Shown: positions 35,164 through 42,807 of the stretch, in pieces
Layout of the letters: every line of letters starts with the position of its first letter
How positions within the stretch are numbered: the stretch's first letter is position 1
NCBI GenBank assembly: GCA_001552515.1
Contig: BCRI01000045.1
Span: forward strand, 1-52,887
Source: Sphaerimonospora mesophila NBRC 14179 = JCM 3151
GTDB taxonomy: Bacteria > Actinomycetota > Actinomycetes > Streptosporangiales > Streptosporangiaceae
Reading direction: 5' to 3'
DNA length: 52,887 nt
Made by a program: the position numbers and the translations under genes
Notes under the pieces: generated by a model
What the model saw: only the letters and a program-made list of their open reading frames with translations
Database searches by the model: none
What the model was told of the DNA's origin: nothing

Positions 35164-35622
35164 CTATCGGGCGCCGGCGAGCTCGGGCCAGCCGTGGAGC
35201 CCGATACCGACCTGGGACCGGTACAGCTCAATCCCGGCCGCGGTGTACGGCACGGTGTTGTCCGGCAGGTCGCCGATCGGTGCCCACGTCAGGCCGCCGC
35301 ACTTGCCCGGTTCGGCGTTGTACGGCTTACCCTCCCATCGGGTGGCTGTGAAGAACACGCCCAGCCTGGGCTGGCCCTCGGGAGACAGGTGGTGGACGAC
35401 GGTGGCCGGGCGGAGGTCGGCCGGGTCGATCGTCACGCCGATCTCCTCGCGGGCTTCGCGGATCGCGCACTCGACGACGGTTTCGCCTGCTTCGAGGTGC
35501 CCGGATGGCAGGCAGTACAGGCCGTCGGCGTACCCGGTGCCCTGGCGGAGGCACAGCAGGATCTGGCCGGCGTGCTCAAGGATCACGTGGACATCGACGG
35601 TGACCTGATACCGCTGCCGCAT
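35164..35622 (-). CDS. Nudix hydrolase
   Basis: A 152-residue Nudix protein. The Nudix box runs from G41 (GHLEAGE) through R55-E-A-R-E-E-I-G62, all metal-binding glutamates present. The start has AGGAGG 5 bases upstream. Nudix enzymes cut nucleoside diphosphates linked to another group. It is the last gene of a four-gene operon (glycosylase, radical SAM, kinase, Nudix), 12 bases after the kinase gene, so its substrate is probably a nucleotide made or modified by that set. Confidence 0.93.
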   Translation of the reverse strand: MRQRYQVTVDVHVILEHAGQILLCLRQGTGYADGLYCLPSGHLEAGETVVECAIREAREEIGVTIDPADLRPATVVHHLSPEGQPRLGVFFTATRWEGKPYNAEPGKCGGLTWAPIGDLPDNTVPYTAAGIELYRSQVGIGLHGWPELAGAR

Positions 35623-35634
35623 GTGCGCCTCCTG

Positions 35635-36249
35635 TTACTGCCGTCGCTGGCGTGACCATAGCCCAGCTATACGGTGGGTAATGGACTGAACGGCGACTTG
35701 CGGTGAAACGTCACTGGTGTCCACCCGGTGCAGCGGGAACCCGTCCTCGGCGAGTACGTCGGCCAGGCCGTCGTACAGGCGGACCTCGGTGGCGCTGGAC
35801 CCGTCGTGCTCGAACCGGGAGTGCACGCCCCGCTGTCGTAGCCGGTCTTCCAGGATGGCCGGGTCGGCGGTGACGAGCACGGCCAGGCATGGCCGAAGCG
35901 CGAGCGCGTTGAGCTGGCGGACGTAGTCCAGCGGGACGCCGTCGCGAGTCTGCAGGACGTACGACGATGGGACGTAGCGGTCGCACACGACGAGTCGCCC
36001 GGCGGCGAGGGCGGGCTGAATCTCCGCCGCGAGATGGTGGTAGCGGTCGGCGGCGACCAGGCAGGCCAGCGCCGTGCCGGTGAAGCCCTCCGTCTGGTGG
36101 CGGGCGATCTGCCCGAGCGGCCCGTCGGAGGGTTCCCGGGTGGCCAGCACGGGGTAGCCGGCGTCGGCGAGATGGTTGGCCAGCATGCGGGCGAGGGTGG
36201 ATTTCCCGGCGCCGCCGGGGCCGTCGAGAGCGACGAACAAGCCGGACAT
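35635..36249 (-). CDS. thymidylate kinase-like P-loop protein
   Basis: A 204-residue nucleotide kinase of the dTMP kinase family. P-loop GPGGAGKST is at residues 10-18, the DRX motif is CDRYVPSSYVLQ and a LID-like stretch RLRQRGVHSRFEHD holds the arginines. The first base of the ATG is the last base of the radical SAM stop (TGATG). Housekeeping tmk is normally elsewhere, so this is a second copy adapted to an operon with a radical SAM enzyme and a Nudix hydrolase; it may phosphorylate a modified nucleotide. Confidence 0.88.
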   Translation of the reverse strand: MSGLFVALDGPGGAGKSTLARMLANHLADAGYPVLATREPSDGPLGQIARHQTEGFTGTALACLVAADRYHHLAAEIQPALAAGRLVVCDRYVPSSYVLQTRDGVPLDYVRQLNALALRPCLAVLVTADPAILEDRLRQRGVHSRFEHDGSSATEVRLYDGLADVLAEDGFPLHRVDTSDVSPQVAVQSITHRIAGLWSRQRRQ

Positions 36250-37706
36250 CAGCGGCTCCCTCGGGTGCGGGCGTGCTGTTCGCGGGCGATCGTGACCAGG
36301 TGCGCGTGGATTTCCGTCTCTGTCGGCTCGCCGAACTGCAGGCCAGAGGAGAAGTTGAACTCGTCCCGGTCGCGGAGCGCCTCGTCGTCAGCGCTGAGGT
36401 TGACGGGGGTGTAGTTGAGGAGCTGTTCGGGGCTGTAGAGGCCGGTGGCCAGCAGCCGGGACCACTCGGGGGTGCCCGGGTAGGGCCGGAACTGGAAAAC
36501 GGATGCCCGGAACGTTCCAACACGGTCGTCTGTGAGGTCCCACAGGCGGTGGATCAGATCCACGGTTGCCTGCATCTCCGCCCTGGTCTCGGTGGGGAAA
36601 CCGAGGATGAAGTACCCCTTGGCCTTGATGCCACGCCGGGTGAGCCGGTCGACGACGCTGAACACCATCTCGGATGTGATCCGCTTGTCGATGTAGGAGA
36701 GCATGCGCTCGGACCCGGACTCGATGCCGAGCGCGACCTCCCGTAACCCGCACGCCGCGAGCAGGTCCAACATGGTGTCCGAAGCACGGTGTAGCACGTT
36801 GATCCGGCCGGTCGCGTCCCAGGTCGCCCAGTCCCCGACACGTTCGGCGGCGAACGTGGTCATCATCTGGTCGATGACCCGGCGAGCGCCGAGGAACAGG
36901 TCATCGACGAACCGGAACGCCCTTACCCCGTTCCGGTCTCGGAGCTGGTGCATCTCCTCGAGGATGTTCCGCGCGTCACGGACCCGGATCGTCACGTCGG
37001 GGTTGGCGGAGACGGCCGCGCCGCAGAATGAGCAGTCGTACGGGCAGCCTCGGGCGCCGACCATGTTCGCCTCAACCCTGCCATCACTGGCAACGTAGGG
37101 GTCCTGGGAGAGGTAGGCGCGGTCGACGAACGGCAACGTGTTGATGTCCGGTGCCAGGTGGTGCACGGTGCCGGGGCGACCTCCGGTCACCGGTGTGCCG
37201 AGGATGGGGTCGAGCCACATCACCGCCGGGAGGTCGGAGCGGTTGCGATGGTCGGCGAGGAGTTCGACGACGCGGGTCTCGGCCTCGCCGAGAATGAGCG
37301 CATCACAGCGGGCCATACGGGGGTCGGTGAGGACCCGCCCCGGCATGGCCTTGGCGTGGTGGCCGCCTGCCATGATGCGGATGCCAGGGTCGAGAGCAGC
37401 GGCGATCGTGGCGCTGATCTCGTAGGTGGGGGCGAGTAGGTTGAACCCGGCCCAGCGGGGGCCGACCTGGTTGATCAGGGCGATGGTGTCGGCGACCGGG
37501 AGGCCGTGGGCTTCGGCATCCAGGACGGCGACGTTGTAGCCGCACGCGGCGGCGTAGGTCGCGATGTAGGCCATCCCAAGGACGGGCAGCGTGTAGTCGT
37601 TGACGCGGGGCCGGGTGGCGTAATCCCGCAAGGGGGCGTTGACGAGGAGCAGGTCGAGCGGGTCAGCGGGGCTGGGCCCCTGAACTAACGGCAGGTTTTC
37701 GAGCAT
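36249..37706 (-). CDS. B12-binding-type radical SAM protein
   Basis: A 485-residue protein. Residues about 15-150 form a cobalamin-binding-like Rossmann domain (VLGMAYIATYAAACGYNV, IMAGGHHAKAMPGRVL) without the DxHxxG motif, as in many class B radical SAM enzymes. The 4Fe-4S site is C221-x3-C225-x2-C228 in RGCPYDCSFCG. ALGIESGSERMLSYIDK and GYFILGFPTET are the usual SAM-barrel strands. Such enzymes methylate or rearrange unactivated carbon. The start at 37706 (GGAGA upstream) lies 44 bases inside the end of the glycosylase gene. The flanking nucleotide enzymes suggest a base or nucleotide as substrate, which I infer and cannot prove. Confidence 0.92.
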   Translation of the reverse strand: MLENLPLVQGPSPADPLDLLLVNAPLRDYATRPRVNDYTLPVLGMAYIATYAAACGYNVAVLDAEAHGLPVADTIALINQVGPRWAGFNLLAPTYEISATIAAALDPGIRIMAGGHHAKAMPGRVLTDPRMARCDALILGEAETRVVELLADHRNRSDLPAVMWLDPILGTPVTGGRPGTVHHLAPDINTLPFVDRAYLSQDPYVASDGRVEANMVGARGCPYDCSFCGAAVSANPDVTIRVRDARNILEEMHQLRDRNGVRAFRFVDDLFLGARRVIDQMMTTFAAERVGDWATWDATGRINVLHRASDTMLDLLAACGLREVALGIESGSERMLSYIDKRITSEMVFSVVDRLTRRGIKAKGYFILGFPTETRAEMQATVDLIHRLWDLTDDRVGTFRASVFQFRPYPGTPEWSRLLATGLYSPEQLLNYTPVNLSADDEALRDRDEFNFSSGLQFGEPTETEIHAHLVTIAREQHARTRGSR

Positions 37707-38457
37707 GGTGGTCTCCCCACGCGAGGGTGAGAACGGTCAGAGTGGACAGGTGCGCGCTGGCCAGATGCCGCCAGGCGGTGGCGAAGCCGGGCTCGTCGGC
37801 GGGCCATGCGGTGGCCGGGTCGGCGGCCTTGGCCCAGGTGCGTACGGCCAGGTCGGCGTACGGGTAGAGCGAGTAGTCGCCGGTGTGGTCGGCGACGGCG
37901 GCGCCCGCGGTCCACGGGCCGATGCGTGGAACCTGCTGCAGGGCCTTGACCAGCACGTCAGCGGGCAGCTGCGCCCATTCGGTGTGGTGGTCGAGGTAGG
38001 CGGCGGCCGCCGCCTGTAGCGGTCGGCGTTTGAACGCCATGCCCAGATCAGCGAACTGCTCAGGGGTCATGGCGAGAACCTTCTCGGGGGCTGGGATCAG
38101 CGTGGTGGCCGCGACGTGCGGGCCGGCCGCAGTCCGGAATGCGTGGTGCATCTTCTTGGCCTGTCCGGCGCGGATGACCTGCCGGATGATCGCTGTAGCG
38201 ATGGCGTCCCACAGGTCTGTGTTTCGCCACCGCCGTACCAGGCCGAGACCGTCGAGCGCGCGGCCGAGTCCGCGGGGGAGGGCCGCGAGGTCGAGGGTGG
38301 CCGGGTCGTAGGTGTCCACGGGTGGGGCATAGCCCGATCCCGTGATGAGAGTCCGGTCGCCCGATCCGGTGATCAGCCATATTCCGGCCTGGGTGCGCAT
38401 GGCCCGGATGGGTGTTCCGTCGGGGCTGTCCCAGCCGGGGTGGTCGAGTATGTACAT
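37663..38457 (-). CDS. HhH-GPD family DNA glycosylase-like protein (AlkA type)
   Basis: A 264-residue protein. The helix-hairpin-helix is QVPRIGPWTAGAAV (about 175-188), followed by the Gly/Pro/Asp signature with the catalytic-type aspartate D202 in YPYADLAVRTW. AMTPEQFADLGMAFKR resembles the AlkA region before the hairpin. Start at 38457 with GGAGA 7 bases upstream; alternative upstream starts add no domain. It is the first gene of the operon. Members excise alkylated or damaged bases; here it may remove a modified base or process a modified nucleoside. Confidence 0.85.
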   Translation of the reverse strand: MYILDHPGWDSPDGTPIRAMRTQAGIWLITGSGDRTLITGSGYAPPVDTYDPATLDLAALPRGLGRALDGLGLVRRWRNTDLWDAIATAIIRQVIRAGQAKKMHHAFRTAAGPHVAATTLIPAPEKVLAMTPEQFADLGMAFKRRPLQAAAAAYLDHHTEWAQLPADVLVKALQQVPRIGPWTAGAAVADHTGDYSLYPYADLAVRTWAKAADPATAWPADEPGFATAWRHLASAHLSTLTVLTLAWGDHHARKPAVSSGAQPR

Positions 38458-38770
38458 CGGTGGTCTCCAAGTTCGCCGTCGTCGCTGTGCTGTGCGCCCG
38501 ATGGGTGGGCCACGCCCGCGACACGGTAGTGGGACATGTGAGGTTGGTATAGGAGAATGTGACGCTTGGCAGTTCACGTTGCGGTATTCCTCACGTTCGT
38601 GCCCTGGGCCCGTTGATAAGACGCCTGATCATGTGTGGGGGTCGCCCGCCTACCGGAGCTCGTGGCAGGCGGGCGGCGTGGATGGGCGGCCCCGTTCAGC
38701 CCCTCAGCATTCGGGGCCGCCCCGCGCGGCGTGGCCCCGATCCGGTGCAGCCCGCCAGGCCGGGGCGCCC
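38458..38770. other. 313-base gap upstream of the glycosylase operon
   Basis: The operon promoter should lie here. I see no gene with a proper start, no strong palindrome and no clear -35/-10 pair. Confidence 0.4.
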
Positions 38771-38989
38771 TCACGAGGCCGAGACCTGGAGGGCGAGGTC
38801 CTCCTGAGCGGCGACTGCGGTGGCGAGTTCGTCGGGGGTGTCGCCGTCGACGGTGCGGGCGGCGCCGGCCTTCTCCGCCGCCTTGGGGAACGGCTGCTCG
38901 CGGGACGCCCACAGGCGTCCGGCGTCGCTGCGCATGATCCGCCATCCGGGGATCGCCGCCACGGTGACGGTGCCTCTATCGTTGTCCAT
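38771..38989 (-). CDS. small conserved hypothetical protein
   Basis: A 72-residue soluble protein (GTVTVAAIPGWRIMRSDAGR, later TVDGDTPDELATAVAAQEDL). The pattern PGWRIMRSDAGRLWA resembles short orphan proteins found near XRE/GntR genes in actinomycetes. AGGAGG lies 12 bases before the ATG, which is rather far. It is divergent from the small GntR gene across a region with direct repeats. Function unknown. Confidence 0.65.
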   Translation of the reverse strand: MDNDRGTVTVAAIPGWRIMRSDAGRLWASREQPFPKAAEKAGAARTVDGDTPDELATAVAAQEDLALQVSAS

Positions 38990-39073
38990 GGGTCAGGACC
39001 ACCTCCTGATCAAGGGCCCGTCGCTGGTGCGCGAAACCGCGGCGGGCCCGTTCTTATGGTGTGACGTGCAGTG

Positions 39074-39109
39074 CATGCGTGTCTAGGCAGGCCCATGCGT
39101 GCCCAGGCA
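39074..39109. promoter_or_regulatory. direct repeat CATGCGTGYCYAGGCA, 20-bp period
   Basis: Copies at 39074-39089 and 39094-39109 match at 14 of 16 positions and are spaced by exactly 20 bases, two helical turns, in the divergent promoter region between the 72-residue gene and the GntR gene. Another CCCAGGC follows at 39122. This looks like a regulator site for one of the adjoining regulators. Confidence 0.5.
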
Positions 39110-39155
39110 CGTCCCGGATCGCCCAGGCCTGATAGGACCCAATACGGTCACCCTC

Positions 39156-39389
39156 GTGATCGAATTCGAGCCGGGCCGACCGAAATGGGAGCAGATCGCC
39201 GAGATCTATGAACAGCGGATCCGTAGTGGCGAGTGGCCTCCCGGGCACAAGGTCCCGAGCATCGTGGCGATCATGGGCGAGTACGGGGTGGGAAACAACA
39301 CGGCCCGGCACGTCCTGCAGCATCTGCGGGATCTCGGGCTGGTGAAACTCGTGCCCAGTCTCGGGACGTTCGTGCTGCCACCTCGGTAG
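39156..39389 (+). CDS. small GntR-type winged-helix regulator (DNA-binding domain only)
   Basis: A 77-residue protein consisting solely of a GntR winged helix: PKWEQIAEIYEQRIRSGEWPPGHKVPS, cited in part, then VGNNTARHVLQHLRDLGLVKLVPSLGTFV. No effector domain follows. The GTG at 39156 has no ribosome site and GATAGGACCCAATAC lies just before it, so the message may be leaderless. Such stand-alone GntR domains are frequent in actinobacterial accessory regions. Confidence 0.8.
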   Translation: MIEFEPGRPKWEQIAEIYEQRIRSGEWPPGHKVPSIVAIMGEYGVGNNTARHVLQHLRDLGLVKLVPSLGTFVLPPR

Positions 39390-39508
39390 CGCGTGCCGTA
39401 CTCGTCGGAGAGGCGGGTGACCGTCACGTCGCCATCGGGAACCGGGCGGAGGTCGACGTGAGGCAACCCCCGAATGGGCTGGCGTCATAATGCGCACCGT
39501 AGGCAACG

Positions 39509-39540
39509 CCCCGTGATCACGGGGGCAGATTTCCTGCCCC
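39509..39540. terminator. palindrome plus hairpin between convergent regulators
   Basis: CCCCGTGATCACGGGG (39509-39524) is a perfect 16-bp palindrome, overlapped by GGGGCAG-ATTTC-CTGCCCC (39522-39540), a 7-bp stem. They sit between the ends of the GntR and XRE genes and probably terminate both; the first palindrome could also be a protein site. Confidence 0.6.
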
Positions 39541-39550
39541 TTGGTTTCGG

Positions 39551-40789
39551 TCAGGCCAGCAGCCCTATTTTGTCGGCGAGCGCGTGAGCCTGCCGTCGCA
39601 TGCTCGGTAGCTCGGTCATCTCCAGGACGAGACGGCGTGCGTACCCGTTGTATTTGATCGTCTCGGGAGCCGTCTGCTGGGCCAGCTCGAGCGTGCCGAG
39701 GACCGCGGCGTGGTCCCGCTGCAGATGGTGCGCCCGCGCCACCTCGATCAGGTGGCGGCCGCGGCGTGGCCGGGACGGGATCGACGCGGCCATCGCGCCC
39801 TCGGCCTGCCGGGCGGACTCGCCGCCCTGGTGCAGTTCGACCGCGATGGTCACCGCGTGCGGGCGCATGATGACCTGGGAGAAGCTCGTCCACGGCTGGT
39901 AGTAGTCGGCGGGTAGCCGCTCGGCGACGTGCGCGGCCTCCTCCCAGTGCGGCCACGCCTCGCCGGCCTCGCCGAGCCGGGCAGCAGTGAACGCCAGCTC
40001 GAACGACAGCGCGCCCCACATGGCCCGCAGGTCCACCCCTGCGGAGTCCATGTGCGGCTGGAGTGCCGCCATGCCCTGCTCGTTGACCTCCTGCGCGGCC
40101 TCCAGATCGCCCGCGTCCCGGTGCGCCTGGCCGAGGAACCACACCGCGCACGAGAGCGCGAGCGGGTCCTCGGACGCCTGCGCGGACAGCAGCGCCCGGT
40201 CCGCGACCCGCCACAGCAGGTCCTGGGCGGGCTGATAGGCCAGGAACATCTGCGCCAGGCCGTACACCTCGGCGAGCAGCGCCTGGGCGCGGCGCCGGTC
40301 TTCCCCCTGGTGCATGGTCGCGGCGAGCTGGGCATCGCGGATCAGGTCGGGCAGGACCTTCCCGAGCACCGTCCGATGGTCAGGGGAGGCATGCCGGGCC
40401 CGCCAGGCGGCATCCAGGCGAGCGCGGAGCGTGCTGAGCGGTTGCACGGTCCCGGTGGGCTGCAGCGGGGAAGCGTTGACGGCGTGCCGTACGGCGTCCA
40501 GGGCCGGATGCCCGGGCCCGGTGAACATCCGCACTGGCATGCTCTGATCGTGCCGCCCGGTCAGCTCGGACAGGTCCCGGACCCGCAGGGCTTCGGCGAG
40601 CTGCAGCAGGATCGGCAGGCGGGGCTGCTGCTGCAGCTTGCCGTGTTCGACCTGCTTGACCCAGGAGACGCTCTTGCCGATGAGACCGGCGAGGACTTCG
40701 CGGGTCATGCCGCGCCGTTCGCGCAGGTAGCGGATGCGCTGCCCGAGGGTGAGTACCGGTTCCGAGGATTCGTTGGTAGCGTCGTTCAA
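39551..40789 (-). CDS. XRE family regulator with TPR-like C-terminal domain
   Basis: A 412-residue regulator: N-terminal XRE helix-turn-helix (about 14-70, LGQRIRYLRERRGMTREVLAGLIGKSVSWV in part) and an all-helical tetratricopeptide-like remainder. This is the plan of many actinobacterial orphan regulators, some of which answer peptides. It probably controls the adjoining accessory genes. The end lies 11 bases beyond the hairpin. GC and codon use match the chromosome. Confidence 0.88.
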   Translation of the reverse strand: MNDATNESSEPVLTLGQRIRYLRERRGMTREVLAGLIGKSVSWVKQVEHGKLQQQPRLPILLQLAEALRVRDLSELTGRHDQSMPVRMFTGPGHPALDAVRHAVNASPLQPTGTVQPLSTLRARLDAAWRARHASPDHRTVLGKVLPDLIRDAQLAATMHQGEDRRRAQALLAEVYGLAQMFLAYQPAQDLLWRVADRALLSAQASEDPLALSCAVWFLGQAHRDAGDLEAAQEVNEQGMAALQPHMDSAGVDLRAMWGALSFELAFTAARLGEAGEAWPHWEEAAHVAERLPADYYQPWTSFSQVIMRPHAVTIAVELHQGGESARQAEGAMAASIPSRPRRGRHLIEVARAHHLQRDHAAVLGTLELAQQTAPETIKYNGYARRLVLEMTELPSMRRQAHALADKIGLLA

Positions 40790-40857
40790 GGCCCTGCACC
40801 TTCCTGACGATCTCGACAGTCTCAGGTTACGGCGCAGGGCCTATCGCATGCGAGGGT

Positions 40858-41118
40858 TCACACAGCCGCCTTGCGCCGTTCGGGGACTCCGGCCTCGGCG
40901 AGCCGGCGGCGCCGTTCGTGCAGCGTTACCACGCCGAGCCGGGCCCGCTGAGCCCCCAGGAGGGCCTGGCCCTTGCGCATCAGCTCGTGCAGCGACTGCT
41001 TGCGGATGCCGAGGATCCCGGCGATGTGGTTGATCGAGTAGTCGCCGCCCTCCTTGGCGGCGGAGGCCGCGCGGACGATCGCCCGCAGGTTGGTCGCGCG
41101 CAGGGCTCTTGCCGGCAA
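40858..41118 (-). CDS. helix-turn-helix protein, possibly 5'-truncated
   Basis: About 86 residues if started at a TTG (41118). The centre GGDYSINHIAGILGIRKQSLHELMRKGQALLG is a helix-turn-helix of the phage/plasmid type and the end is basic (TLHERRRRLAEAGVPERRK). No ribosome site stands at the right distance; GGAGG lies 17 bases upstream of the TTG. Upstream codons run into the PHB depolymerase gene end, only 38 bases away. The N terminus may have been lost at the border of the accessory region. Confidence 0.5.
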   Translation of the reverse strand: MPARALRATNLRAIVRAASAAKEGGDYSINHIAGILGIRKQSLHELMRKGQALLGAQRARLGVVTLHERRRRLAEAGVPERRKAAV

Positions 41119-41155
41119 ATCAGCGAATGCCCGAACCTCCGACGATCGAGCCGTG

Positions 41156-42520
41156 TCAGCAGCTCGTGACGACGTCGAACCGGCCGCTGGACGACTCCTT
41201 GAGTGTCGTGACGGTGGCGTCGCCCAGGCCCATGTAGTCCAAGGAGACGTCGGCGTAGTAGGGGTTGTAGGGGTTGACCCCGTAGGAGTGGGCACGCCCG
41301 GCGGCCTTGTGGGCGGCGTTGGTCGCCGAGCCGCAGTACAGGCCGGGCTCCGGAGGATCGGTCGGCTCCTCGGCCGGGGGGTCGGTCGGCTGCTCCGTGG
41401 GCGGGTCGGACGGCTCTGCGTTGCGGTCCACGCGCCGGTTGTTCTCGAAGAAGAAGCCCGTCACGTAGGCGGGGTAGTCGATCGAGTTCGTCGTGATGTA
41501 CGCCCCGCCTGAGCCCCCTCCCGCCGGCCAGTTGTGTCCCATGCCCGTGTTCTGGATCAGGGAGACGCGCGGGCCCTCGCCGTCGGACCACAGCGTTCCC
41601 GAGCCGGAGGTGTTGTTGCCCGCAAGCCCCGCCAGGGAGAACGAGGACTGCGAGCCGGCCCCGTAGATCCCGGCCATGACCTGCGCGTTCAGAGTGTTGT
41701 ACCCGGGCGCGACGGTGGTGTCGTTCGAGCCGTAGATCACCGACGTGAGCTGGGTGCCGAAGGCGGAGGCGGCGGAGCCCGAGAAGGTTCGGCATGTGTT
41801 CGTCACCTGGGCCTGGCTCACCTGGACGGAGGCGATCTGGCCGGAGGACGTGCCGACCGACGGCCCCGCGTTGATCCCGACCCCCGCGAACACGTCGGGC
41901 GCGAGGCAGCCCATCACCATGGCCTCGCCGCCGCCGGAGGAGAGGCCGGAGAGGTAGACCTGGTCCGGGTCGATTCCGAGCGAGGTGTCGGAGAGCAGGT
42001 CTTCGACGAGCTGCAGCAGGTTGTCGTCGTGGCGGCTCGGCGAGGTGCGGGAGTGGTTGCCGTCGTAGTAGTCCCAGCAGCCGAGCAGCACGCCGCCGTT
42101 CGGCGCGGCCGGGATGGCGACGACCATGCCGTACTCGTCGGCTGTCCCGGCCCAGTTGCCGCCGTCGCGCAGCGCCGTGGAGGTCTGCGCGCACCCGTGC
42201 AGGCTGACCATGAGCGCGCGTCCGGCGCCCGGCTTCGGGGCGGTGCCGGGCACGTAGAGCTGGGTGGTCATCCCGCCCGCGGACCGGGACGACCAGGCCC
42301 CGCTCGCCGGCGGGGCGTCGTCGCCGCCGCCACCGCCGCCGCAGCCGGGCAGCGTGTCGAACGGCGGCGGGCAGTAGATGTCGGCAGCGGCGGTGGACGC
42401 CACCGTGAAGGCGGTGGCGCCGCCGGCCAGGACCAGGCCGACGGCGGTCAGCGCCGTGGCGAGTCGGTGGCTGAGCCGGACCGGAGCGCCCGTCCGGTGC
42501 GATCGGGACAGTAATGACAT
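41156..42520 (-). CDS. secreted poly(3-hydroxybutyrate) depolymerase-type esterase
   Basis: A 454-residue extracellular esterase with a signal peptide (about 1-46). The catalytic domain is of the PHB depolymerase/Esterase_PHB type: oxyanion-hole LMVSLHGCAQ, nucleophile S194 in SGLSSGGGEAMVM, acid D267 in YGSNDTTV and H329 in GMGHNWPAGG. A Pro/Thr/Glu-rich linker (about 368-392, PTEQPTDPPAEEPTDPPEP) leads to a C-terminal domain of about 60 residues with terminal Cys, the place where substrate-binding domains lie in these enzymes. It is divergent from a transport and catabolism operon ending in 3-hydroxybutyrate dehydrogenase, which supports PHB or its oligomers as substrate. Confidence 0.9.
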   Translation of the reverse strand: MSLLSRSHRTGAPVRLSHRLATALTAVGLVLAGGATAFTVASTAAADIYCPPPFDTLPGCGGGGGGDDAPPASGAWSSRSAGGMTTQLYVPGTAPKPGAGRALMVSLHGCAQTSTALRDGGNWAGTADEYGMVVAIPAAPNGGVLLGCWDYYDGNHSRTSPSRHDDNLLQLVEDLLSDTSLGIDPDQVYLSGLSSGGGEAMVMGCLAPDVFAGVGINAGPSVGTSSGQIASVQVSQAQVTNTCRTFSGSAASAFGTQLTSVIYGSNDTTVAPGYNTLNAQVMAGIYGAGSQSSFSLAGLAGNNTSGSGTLWSDGEGPRVSLIQNTGMGHNWPAGGGSGGAYITTNSIDYPAYVTGFFFENNRRVDRNAEPSDPPTEQPTDPPAEEPTDPPEPGLYCGSATNAAHKAAGRAHSYGVNPYNPYYADVSLDYMGLGDATVTTLKESSSGRFDVVTSC

Positions 42521-42683
42521 GTCGATCCTCCACGTCGGTGGGGTGCCGAGCGGGTGTCGGACCCGCCGCCTATCCGACGAACCGGACAGTAAATGTGACC
42601 TGAATCACCTGTCAACTATGCGAGGTGTGGCGAGGCGGCGGAGCCCGGTCGTGCTGAGAGCGGCCGGAGGCGGGGGGCGCATC

Positions 42684-42740
42684 TTGACAGCGGTCGGTAC
42701 GGGTCGCATCATTTCTGCAACCTGAATCGCCTCTCAGGTT
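42684..42740 (+). promoter_or_regulatory. promoter and inverted-repeat operator of the uptake operon
   Basis: TTGACA (42684-42689) and CATCAT (42707-42712), 17 bases apart, form a good promoter. AACCTGA-N8-TCAGGTT (42719-42740) is a perfect 7-bp inverted repeat right at the expected transcription start. GACCTGAATCACCTGTC near 42597 is a related half-site closer to the depolymerase gene. The TetR in the operon is the natural candidate to bind both. Confidence 0.6.
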
Positions 42741-42807
42741 TGGTGCAGGGCCGAGTCCCGTCCGACCATGCGCAGTGGCGATGACCACCTGAAGAAGGGC
42801 AGCTGTC

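Noticed and set aside
41534-42514. A long plus-strand frame across the PHB depolymerase gene.
   Set aside because: It is the antisense reading of a gene with a full catalytic triad and signal peptide.
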